DNA from: an uncultured Desulfuromonas sp.
GTDB lineage: Bacteria; Desulfobacterota; Desulfuromonadia; Desulfuromonadales; Desulfuromonadaceae
Length of the DNA: 64,000 nt
Assembly: GCF_963678835.1 (NCBI RefSeq)
Contig: NZ_OY787469.1
Span: 2,046,001-2,110,000, forward strand
Reading direction: 5' to 3'
Below, in pieces: positions 8,017 to 20,000 of the stretch (its first letter is position 1; each line of letters starts with the position of its first letter). The position numbers and the translations under genes were made by a program. The notes below the pieces were generated by a model. It searched no databases. It was not told the origin of the DNA and saw only the letters and a program-made list of their open reading frames with translations.

Positions 8017-11000
8017 ATGACTACGGAAAATATTTCTGGTTCGCAGATCCTGTTTATTGATGCCGGTTTATCTGAAATAGATACTTTGTTGGCGGGCGTG
8101 GCGCCGGGAACCGAAATCGTCATTCTGAATGAAACAACACCGGTTCTCGATCAGATAGCCCAACGGCTTGATGGTGAGAGCGCCGTTGATGCTTTGCATA
8201 TCCTCAGCCACGGTAGTTCCGGCAGTCTCGACTTTTCCGCTGGCAGTCTCACACTCGATAGTCTTGCCGACAGCACCAATAGCGCGGCGTTGACCACCAT
8301 CCGCGACAGCCTGAGCAGCGATGCGGATATTTTGCTCTATGGGTGCGATGTCGCTTCGGGAGAAGAGGGAGAGAGCTTCATTGCAGCGCTCGCCAATGCC
8401 ACCGGAGCCGACATTGCGGCATCCACCGATTTGACCGGTTCCGCTCTTCTCGGCGGTGATTGGGATCTTGAAGCGAGTACGGGAAGTATCGAAGCGTCCG
8501 CACCGATCAGTGCCCAACAACTGAATGACTATGAAGGCACTCTGGCGCTTCCCGGTGCCCATAGCGGCTCTTCCGGTGGAGAGGTTTTTATCGGCGGTAA
8601 TTATATCGAGCTCGGTATCAGTGCCGTCGGTTCTTTCGGAACCAGCGGTACGAAGCCGGGTGACTTTTACGGCACCTCCGGCAGCACAAAAATCGGTATG
8701 AGTAACGATGCCGACGGTTTTGGTTCTGGTACTAATCTGGCCATTGACTACTTCCTGCCGGGGACGCCGGAAGAACGCTGGGCCGTAGGGTACGATGGCA
8801 GTACCACCGCCAGCTTCAGCCAGCTTAACGGGAACACCGGGACGATCAGCGGCAACTCGGTGACCAATCAGTCGAGCGGTAACAACTTGAAAGCAACATT
8901 CTCCGCGACGGTGAACAGTGCTTTAGGTGTCACCCAGGTACACAGTTTCAGTACAGACGACAAGTTCTTCAAGACGGAAGTAACGCTGACTAACAATAGC
9001 GGCAGCACAATGACCGATGTTCGCTTCATGCGTTCCTTTGACCCTGACAATACCAAATATTACGGTGGCGCATACTCAACCACCAATACTGTGGAACAAA
9101 CGTATGCCAGTGATGGCGCGGCCGTTGTTTCGGCCGTGAGTGCGACCGGAGACGCCTACTATAATGACGCGAATGCTACGGCGAAAATACTTTTCTACTC
9201 CTCTGACAGCCGGGCCTACGGCAGTAACTTTGGTTTTAAAAATACCAGTCCGTATGCCGCCCCAGAACAGGCAAAAGGCTACACAACCAATTCCGACTCC
9301 GCCATCGCCATTACCTTTAAACTCGGCACGTTGGCAGTCGGAGCCTCGGTCACGTTCACCTATTTTACGTCATTGGATACTGCCGATATCTCAGAAACTA
9401 TTTCCCAAATAGAGGCAGCATCCAACCCGGCACCGACATTCACGGCTTTCGCGGCACCCGTGGATACGACGAATGAAGACACGCAAGTTGAAATTACTTT
9501 TGCGGATTTGGCTGCTCAAGGGGATGAGGCTGATCAGCAACCCAACCCCAAAGACCCCTTGGAAGAGGGAGACCCACTCCTGGTTGAAGGTGAGGTTGAT
9601 GCGTTCGTTGTCACATCCGTGAAAAGCGGGACTCTTAAAATCGGTACCGACGCCGGTAGCGCGACGAACTGGAATCCCGGTACCAACGATGTGATTGATG
9701 CCACGCATCATGCTTACTGGACCCCGGATCTCAATGAAAACACTATCGAAAACGGCAGCACGGCGCTGGATGCTTTTGCCGTCAAGGCCCGTGATACCGA
9801 TGGGCTGCTTTCCAACAGCGCCGTTACCGCCACCGTCGATGTCACGGCGGTCAATGATGCGCCGCATTTTGCGTCAACAAGCCCGGTCACCCTGGCCGGA
9901 ATCAACGAAGATCAGTCCACGCTCAACGGTGCTTCGGTCACTGATCTGGTCGGACCCCGCTTTACCGATGCGGATGCGGGATCGAGCATGGGTGGCATTA
10001 TTATCGTCGGCGACGCATCGACTCCTGAACAAGGTACCTGGCAATACAGCACCGATGACGGAGTGACCTGGTTTGCCGTCGGAACCGTTGCCGCGGATAA
10101 CGGCCTGGCTCTGCCCAACGATGCGAAACTGCGTTTCGTCCCCACCGAACACTGGAACGGTACGCCCGGTGATCTGACCATTTACATGACCGACAATGAG
10201 TATGCCGGCGGCTACACCAATGCTGACACGCGTGACACGGAAACCGACCTGTCGGTCTCCGGTGTCTCTGACAACTCGGTCCAAATCGGCACCGAGGTGT
10301 ATTCCATTAATGACCTGCCCGAGTTTACCAGTGCGCCCGGAGAGGCAAGCCTGACGGAAACGGCGACCTGGGATGATGCCGTTGAAGCAGGCAAGGTCGA
10401 AGTGGCCTCGGGGGCACTCACCGGCACTCTTAGCGCCACGGATCAGGAAGATGTCGTTGAGGACGGCGGTACGCTCACTTTTACCATCCGCGGTGGTACA
10501 ACCGTGGATACCACCGTTACTAAAGACGGGTTCTACGGCACGCTGACTCTGGATACCGACACCAATGCCTGGACCTATACTCCGGACAATTTCCAGGCCA
10601 TTAACGCCCTTGGCGAGGGAATCGTCGCTGAGGACACCTTCGAATTCAAGGTTTACGACAGCGACGGTGGCTCCGTCACCCAGACATTGACCATCACCCT
10701 GACTGGCACGAACGATGTGCCGGTGTTGAATTCAGCGATCAGTGATCAGACCTTTAACGGCCAGGGAACCTGGAGTTACCAGATCCCCGCCGACACGTTT
10801 ACCGATGCCGAAGGTCTTGATCTGGCGTATTCCGTGACGTTGGATGGCACGCCGTTGTCCGACTCATTCACCGAGCCGTACGATGACGGCAATCCGGCGA
10901 CCTGGATGTGTTTCGACGAAACAACACGGACGCTGACCACGCTACCCGGAGTGGATCTCGCCGCTTTGATGACGGATCCCCTCTCGGTCGTTGTCACGGC

Positions 11001-14000
11001 GGAGGATTCGGTCGGAGCAACCATTGACGACACCTTTCAGATTACCCTGGATGTCAATGCCTCCAATCCCAATCCGGCCGTCGGCAATATTGCCCCGACG
11101 TCAACGGACGACCACATCAGCCTCGCTTCCGGGGCAGAGCTTGTTTTAAGTGTCGATGATTTCGGCACGTTTTCCGATGCCAACGGTGATACGCTGGCCG
11201 CCGTCAAAATTACCTCACTGCCGTCAGACGGTGATCTGTATCACCTTAAAGATTCCATTTGGTCCGGCGTTCTGTCGGGTGATGTGATCTCATCTGCCGA
11301 CATTGTTGACGGAAAGCTCAGGTTTGTCGCCGGCACCAATGCCACCGAACTCAGTTTTCAGGTCGGCGACGGCACGGATTTCAGCGGCGACTATGCCCTG
11401 ACCGTGGACGTCACGTCGACCTCCGGCGGCATTACGCTGGACGGCTCGGACGTGACCACGGCCGAGGCGTCAACCTGGACCAATGTCTACAGCAGCGATC
11501 CACTGAGCGGCTTTGATGGTGGTGATACGGTGCGAGTGATCGTTGAAGCCGATGGCGGAACGATCAAGCTGACGGATACCACCGGTCTGACCGTGATCAC
11601 CACCGGCTACGGAAACGCGACGGACGGCACCGCAACCAGTATCGCCTTTGAAGGATCACAAGCCGCGGTCAATGCGGCGCTGCAAACCCTGCAGGCCAAC
11701 CTCGGCGCCAATCCGGATATCACCCTCGACCTCAGCACCGTTCTCGGCGGTTCGGCCTATAATCCGGAAAACGGTCATTACTATGAAGTGGTGACAATTG
11801 CTGATTCAGGGACGATTTCCTGGGCGGATGCTAAAACAGCGGCCGACGGAATGGAATTCGACGGACTGCAAGGCTATCTGGCGACCATCACTTCGGCGGA
11901 GGAAAACGACTTTATCCTCTCCAAGCTGCCGACAGACGGCTGGATCGGCGCCAGTGACGAAGCTGTTGAAGGTGAATGGAGGTGGGTGACCGGCCCTGAA
12001 GCCGGAACCCTGTTCTCGGTGGGCAATGGTACTCCGGTGACCCAGCCGGGGAAGTATGCCAACTGGAATCTCAATGAACCCAACGACTCGACCCCCGGAG
12101 AGGACTACGGTGAATATTATGCGAGTGACGGTACGGCTCTCGGACGTTGGAATGACCTTGATGGTTCTGCTCTTAACGCCTATATCGTCGAGTACGGCGG
12201 CATGGCCACAGACTTGGCCGCTAAAGTGGCCAATACAACCATTACGCTGACAAAACTGGATACCGCGCCGGTTCTCTCTTTGGCCGGTGATGCCAATTAC
12301 ACGGAAAATGCCGTTGCCAAAGCGCTCAATCCGACCATTCAGATCACCGATCAGGACAGCACCACACTCGCTGAAGCGACGGTCACCATCTTAACCGACA
12401 AGGTTGACGGCGACAGCTTGAGCTTCACTAACGATGATGCCGTCACCTACGGCAATATCGCGGCTGCCTATAATGCTGGTACCGGTGTTATGACGCTGGA
12501 TTCCGCAGGTGCAACAGCCACAATCGCCCAATGGCAGGCCGCATTGCAAAGCATCACCTTTGAATCCACCAGCGATGATCCGGGCAGCAGCCGCCAAATT
12601 CAGTGGCAGATCACCGACCCCGATGCGCACGTCAGTAATGTCGCCACCACGACGATCACGGTGTCCGAGGTTAATGATGCGCCGACCGTCACCGCGCTGG
12701 CGGATGTGAACGCCAACGCCGGTGAAGCACTTAATATCAACATCGGCGATATTTTCACCGATCCCGAAGGGGATACGATCACCTATAGTGCCACCCTTGC
12801 TGATGGCTCGGCTCTGCCCGACTGGTTGTCGTTTGATGCAGCTACCCATATTTTTAGCGGTAATCCCCCAGCCGGCACCCCCTATCTTGACCTGAAAGTG
12901 ATCGGAACCGATGACGGAACTCCCAACGAGGCGGCTTCGACGACATTCAGGCTCAATCTGGCGCAACCCGACTCCGGTGCCGCTGCCTCCAACAATAGCG
13001 GCAGCATCACCATCAGCGACGATAACGGCGGCAGCGTTGCTTTGAATGATCAGCTCACCGCGACGGCTCCGGTGGATGAGGATGGTTACACACCCGCCGA
13101 CGTTGTCTACCAATGGCAAGTGAGTCGTGACGGCGGCACGACCTGGAGTGATATCTCGGGAGCTACGGCCGAGACCTACACCATCACCCAGAATGAATCG
13201 AGCAGTCAGGTGCGGGTGCAGGCATTTTACACCGATGACGGTGGCTTTGCGGAAGAACCGGTTTCCAACGTGCTGGTTGTTCCCGCGCTTAATGTCACCG
13301 GTGTGGTGACCGTCACCGGTGCAGCGTCACCGGGGAACACATTGGTCGCCACCTTGAATGACGCCAATGGACTGACCACGGCCACCCCGACCTACACCTG
13401 GTATCGCGGCGACACAAACGGCGCCAAAACCACGGCGATTGGCGGCAATTTCAGCTCCTATACCCTGACCAACGACGATGGCGGTAAATACATTACGGTT
13501 GAAGTCAGTTATACCGATGATGAGGGCACGGCTGAGACCGTCAGTGATTCTTCGGCGCAAATCCAGCTCGGTATCGTGGCACCGGTCGCCAATAACGATG
13601 TCGGCAGTGCCGACGAAGCCGGCGGCATCGACAATGCCGATGGCGGCAGCAACGCGAGCGGCAACCTTTTTGCCAACGATACCGATGCGAATGCCGGTGA
13701 CACCAAGGCTCTGTCGGCATTGCGCAGTGGCGCTACCGAGGGCCTCGGTTCCATCGGCTTGCTTGAAGGCAGTGAATATGTGGTCTCGGGCAGTCACGGG
13801 ACCCTGCGGGTCGACAAAGACACCGGCGACTATACCTACACGGTCAACCAGTGGGGCTGGAGTGTTGAAGACCTGCAGTCTGGTGAGACCCTGACCGATT
13901 CGTTCAATTACACGGTCAATGATTCAACGGACTTGTCTGATACCGGCGTGTTGACCATTACCATCAACGGGGCCAACGACGCACCGACCGTACGCGATCT

Positions 14001-17000
14001 GCCGTCCAGCGTCAGCGTGGTGGAAGATGCCAAAACAGCCATCCCTTTGTCCGCGCCGTTTTCCATGAGCGATGTCGATAGTGACGGCGACTTTACCGTC
14101 AAGCTGACCGCCAGTGAAGGCAAGCTTACGGGGGCTTCCAAAGACGGTGTCACGGTCGACGGCAGTGAAAGCTCCACCCTGACGCTGACCGGCACCCTCA
14201 GTGCCGTCAATGCCTGGCTCAACGCCGACGATACGCTTTATTATACCTCGGCACCCAACGACAACGGCGTGGCCGGTGCCGTCCTGACGTTGACGGCAGC
14301 GGATGCCAACGGCTCCGGCGAGGTCACCCTGGGCACGGTGAATGTCGATATTACCGCCGCCAATGACGCGCCGATCCTTGATCTCAATGCCGACAACAGC
14401 CTGGCAGACGGTGTGGTCGAGGCCGATGCCCTTGCCGCCGGTGCCGATTTAAGCGGCAATGACCATGCCGTGGTGTTCCGTCCCCGTGGTAGTGCGGTTA
14501 ATGTCGTTGACAGCGATTGCCTGATTACCGATATCGACGGCGACACAACTCTGGTCGGTGCCACGGCGGAAATCACCGACGGCGCCTGGGATAACAGTTT
14601 TACGATCATCTATGAAACACTGACATCCACGGCTGGAGCAAGCTACGTCGGCGTCGGCGGTACCATTACCATTACCGGCAACGGCACCGGTAGCAATGGT
14701 TTGACCGGGGCCACCAAATTGACTTTCAGCGGTGAGGCCAGTCACGCCGATTATCAGGCGGTACTGGAAACCATCCAGTATAACAACAGCCTTGACAGCG
14801 CCTTTGCCGGTAGCCGTAACGTGACCATTGCGGTACTGGATAAGGCGCCGGTTGATGGCGGCCTTGAGTCAAACGCGGCATCCTTTACCATTGAAGCGGC
14901 CAACACGAACATTGCCGTCGGTCAGATGATCTATATCGACGACGTTGATTCCGGCCAGACGGTGGCCGCTGTTATCGACAACACCCATTTTGTTGCGTCC
15001 GGCCCCTTGACGGATCTGAGTGATGGCGACAGCCTGTCGTTTACTCTTGATGGCGCAAACATTACCACGGCGACCGCCAAAGCCGATCTTGAGGCCGACG
15101 GCTATGTCGCCGCCGCGGCGACCACCACGGTCATGGTTCTATGGACGCCGGTCGTCGACCTGAACGGCAATGCGACGGCCGGAACTGATCATACCACCAG
15201 CTTCACCGAAGGCGATGCCGGCACCAGCATCTCAACCCCTGATGCATTGGTTACCGATCAGGACGGTAACTTGCAGAGTCTGACCCTGGAAATTCAAAAT
15301 CCGGTCGATGGCGACGACGACATCCTGTTCCTGTTAAGCGACGTTGTCAGTAACCTGGCCGCCAACGGCATTACCACCACCTTCTACAATGAAAGTGGCG
15401 GCGAGATCGGCAATGGCGACAATGGTGTCCATAAAATCATTTTCAGCGGCGATAAGGATGCCACCTACTTCCAACTTGGTTTACGCGCCGTCGAATATAA
15501 AAACACATCGGAAAATCCCGATGTCACTCCGCGTGTCATCACCGTCAATATCGTCGACCAGGCCGGAAATGATGGCGTACCGGCCTCAACGACCATCAAT
15601 ATCATTCCGGTTAACGATGCGCCGGTTATCGACACCAACAGTGCGGACACGCTACTCGAAGGCGGTGTTGTCGTGCTCGGTAACGACAACCTGAGTTCCT
15701 CGGATGTCGATGATGACGATGCGTCGTTGCGCTATGTCGTCACCGATGCCCCGGATCACGGCACCTTGTTCCGCGACAATAACGGCAACGACGAGGTGGA
15801 TGCCGGAGAGGCCCTGGCCGTTGACGGCACCTTTACCCAAAGCGATATTGATGCCAATGTTATTAAATATGTTCATGACGGCAGTGAGACGACCGCTGAT
15901 GCGTTTGGTTTTAAAGTTGAGGACGGCCTGGAAGATGGCGTAACAGCGCCGAGCGCCACCTTTAATCTGACCATTGATCCGGTCAATGATGTTCCTGTGG
16001 GGCAGCCGACCATCAGCGGTGTGCTGGAGCCGGGCGAAACCCTGACCGCCAATACCGACGGCATCAGCGACGGCGACGGTCCGGAAACGCTTGTTTTCAG
16101 TTACCAGTGGCAGGCTGACGGCGTTAATATCGCCGGTGCAACCAACCAGACCTTCGATCTGACAGCGGATCAGTCTGGCAAGGAAATCACCGTCGTGGTG
16201 ACCTATACCGATGCTGGCGGTACGACGGAAAACCTGACCAGTGACGCGTCGGATTCGGTCGCCTATATCAACAGTGATTCGGCCGGCGGGGTGGCCATTA
16301 TCGATGACGGCACACCGCAGGCCGGTGAAACTCTCAGTGTCGATACCAGCGGCGTCACCGACGACGACGGCCTCGGCCCCTTCACCTACCAATGGCAGGT
16401 GAGTACCGACGGCGGCGTTACCTGGAACGATGTTGAAAGCGCAACAGATCCGACCTATACGCTGCCGGTTGACGCCGCCGTTGATGATCAGTATCAGGTG
16501 ATCGTCAATTACACCGACGGCCACGGTTTTAGCGAAAGCCTGACCAGCGGCAGTGTGACGCTGGTCGATGCCGCGGCGGAACCGAACCATGAGCCATGGC
16601 TTGACGCCATCGGCGACAATCCCTCCGCCATCGACGGCAGCGCCGCACTGTTCAGCGCTGTCAGTGTCGACACGGTCGAAGACGGACAATTCATCACCGA
16701 ACTGGTGCTGACGGTGTCCGGTTTGGCCGACGGCACGGACGAAAAGCTGACCATTGATGGTGAAGATATTGAACTGAGTGACGCCGTCAGCGGCACTACG
16801 GCGAGCGGCGCGGTCGATTATAGCGTGGCCGTCGCTGGTGTGACCGCAACCGTGACCCTGACTCACGCCGGACTCAGCGAAGCGGAAGCACAAGCTCTGG
16901 TTGAAGGGCTGGCGTATAAAAACACCAAAACGGATGGCGCAGAGCCGCCGTCCGCTGATCCCACCGCGGGGCTGCGTGTAGTCTCCTTGCTGTCGCTCAC

Positions 17001-20000
17001 GGATGATGGCGGCACGGCTGACGGTGGCGACGACAGCGGAGCGATTGGCCTGAGTTCGACGGTGGATGTTGGTCCCAGTGGTGCCAACACGGCGCCGACG
17101 GCCAGCGGCGACAATGCCGCTGCCGTGCTTGAAGGCGGTGTCCTGACGTTTGCCGGTGCCGATGTCGCGGCAACGGATACGGAACAGCCAGGCTTGCGTG
17201 TCGTTTTGGACAGCGATCCGACCAGCGGAACCCTGTTCCGCGATATCGACGGCGATGGTCTGGTTGGCGACGGTGAAGCCCTGAGCGCAACGGACAGTTT
17301 TGCCCTGGACGATATTGCCGCCGGTCGCATCAAATATCTCCACGACGGCAGCGATTCGGCATCAGACAGTTTTACCTATCATGTCACGGATGGTCTGGCA
17401 TCGAGTGATTCAGACGGTGTTACCGACGGCGATCAGCCGGAAACGTTCACCGTAACGACCACTCCGGTCAACGATGCACCAACTTTGACCGCGCTTGCCG
17501 CCGATCCTGCCTTTACTGAAGGCGATGCCGCCGTGGCGTTGTTCAGCAGCAGCGATGCTTCGCCGATAGAAGCCGGTCAGAACCTGACGAAACTGATTGT
17601 GCAAGTCAGCGGCTTGCGTGACGACAGCGATGAAACACTGACGCTTGACGGCACAAGCATCGCCCTGACGCATGGCACCACCGGTACAACTGGCGGAGCC
17701 GTCGGCGTGGTTTACGACGTTTCGATCACCGGTGGTACCGCCACCGTGACCTTGACGAAAACAGCCGACAGCGCCACCTGGAACGGCCTCATCGACGCTC
17801 TGGCTTACGAAAATACCAGTGAAGATCCGACCGAAGGCTCCAGGGCTGTAACGCTGCAGAGTCTCTCCGACGACGGCGGCATCGCCAATGGCGGCGTCGA
17901 TCAGGCCGATATCTCCGTAACCAGCACGGTGACCGTTGGCGCGTCCAATAGTGCGCCGACCCTGACACCTGTTGATTTCAACGTGAATGAAGGTGGTTCT
18001 TTTACTTTGTCCACAACCCAGATTGCCGCCGCTGATGTCGATACACCACTCGGCGATTTGGTCTACACCGTTGCAACGGCACCCTCTCAAGGGACGCTTT
18101 ATCTTGACGGCAACAGCAATGGTCAGCTTGACGACGGCGAGGCATTGGCGTTAAGCGCCACCTTTAACCATGCGGATCTGATCTCCGGCGCGGTGCGCTA
18201 CCAACATGACGGCAGTGAAAACAGCGACAGTTTTGCTGTGACCGTCAGCGATGGCGAAAGCTCTTCTGGCGCTGCCACGGTCCATGTTGACAGAACCCCG
18301 GTCAACGATGCAGCATCGATTTTAGGCCTTGGTTCCGATGTGCTGAACTATCCGGCTAACAGTGGTTCGAAGACCATTGAACAGGGCGCTGATGCCTCCG
18401 TGGTCGATCCGGATTCAACGAATTTCGACGGCGGTATTCTGCGGGTGGCCATCGACTTTAACCGTGATCCGGTCCATGATGTTCTCAGTATTGCCAATGT
18501 CGGCACGGCTGCCGGAGAAATTGGTGTCGCCGGAGCCGCGGTTTCCTACGGTGGAACCCAGATCGGCACGTTTAGCGGCGGCAGCGGCACCAGCGATCTG
18601 GTCATTGCCTTGAATGCTAATGCCACCGCCGATGCCGTCGCTGCTTTGGTCAAGGCAGTCAACTTCAACAACAGTGATGCTGAACCGGATGCAACCTCGC
18701 GCAGCATCAGCTTTGCCCTGAGTGATGGTGACGGCGGACAGTCTGCGCCCGTTGTCGTCAACGTCAATATCGAAACCGATGCAACCCCTGGGATCTCTAT
18801 CGCCAATGGTTTCTTTATTATTGAAAACAGCCAGTTGGTCACGGCTTTGTCGGCAACGGACGGCGGTTATCCACCGGTGACATTCAGCGTCAGCGATACC
18901 GTCGATGCCGGTAACAATCCCGATGCCGATTTGTTTGAAATTGTCTCCGGAAATATTCTGCGTTTTGCCGCAGCGCCTGATTTTGAAACACCGGCGGACA
19001 GTGGCGGTGACAACGTCTACAACGTCATCATCCGCGCAACCAACGAAGTGGGGGCTTTTAGCGAGCAGGCTCTGTCCATTACCGTTCTCGACCAGGAGCC
19101 GGAAGAGGGAGTCGGAGTCGGCGATACCGATGGGCCGCACTTCGGATATGCTACGGTCAACGGTAGTACATTGACCATGACCTATACTGATGCCAGTTAT
19201 CTTGATGCCGTGAATACCGCGACCAGCGGAGCGTTCAGTGTCGATGTCAACGGCTCGAATCGCGGCGTGTCTTCCGTGGCTGTTGATGCGTCCGGCCGGA
19301 AGGTTACTTTGACCCTGGCCGCCGCCGTAGCAAACGGCGATACGGTGACTGTGTCTTACAGCGATCCGACGGCGGGGGATGATACCAATGCCCTTCAGGA
19401 CATTCTCGGCAACGATGCCGCCAGTCTGGTCAACGCCGCTGTCAGCAACCTGACACCGGGAGGCGGTGGCAGCACGCCGGATCCCGGCGGCACATTGAAC
19501 CACGCTCCGATCTTTACCGGCGCGGTTGATTTTACCATGTTTGAAAATCGGACCAATGTTGCCACCGTTACTGCCGTTGATGTGGATGGTGACACGGTAG
19601 TTTTCAGTATCACCGGCGGTGATGACGCGGATCTTTTCACCCTCTCTCCCAGTGGCGAACTGAGTTTCATCGCTGCTCCGGATTTTGAGCTGCCCGCTGA
19701 TGCCGACGGAAACAACGAGTACTTGATCAATGTTGCTTCCTCGGACGGTCACGGTGGAACCACACTGCAAAACCTGAGCATTACAGTTGCGGATGTCGAT
19801 GAAAGCGGCGGCAGCATTCCTCCCGCAGATGAAGATTTGGCACCGCCTATTGACGATCAGGGAACGATTGGTGACGGTAATGGCGACGGTCAGGCTGACA
19901 GTGGCCAAGGCCTGGTGGCGTCCGTTGTCTTCCGTGAAACGGATCGTATCACTGTGGATCCCGACGCACCGGTCACCTTCGTGACCTTGGTCGCGGATTC

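Noticed and set aside
15652-17343. 563-codon open frame on the minus strand inside giant gene 1, and other long antisense frames
   Set aside because: Shadow of the highly biased, repeat-rich coding strand. No ribosome site or family motifs.
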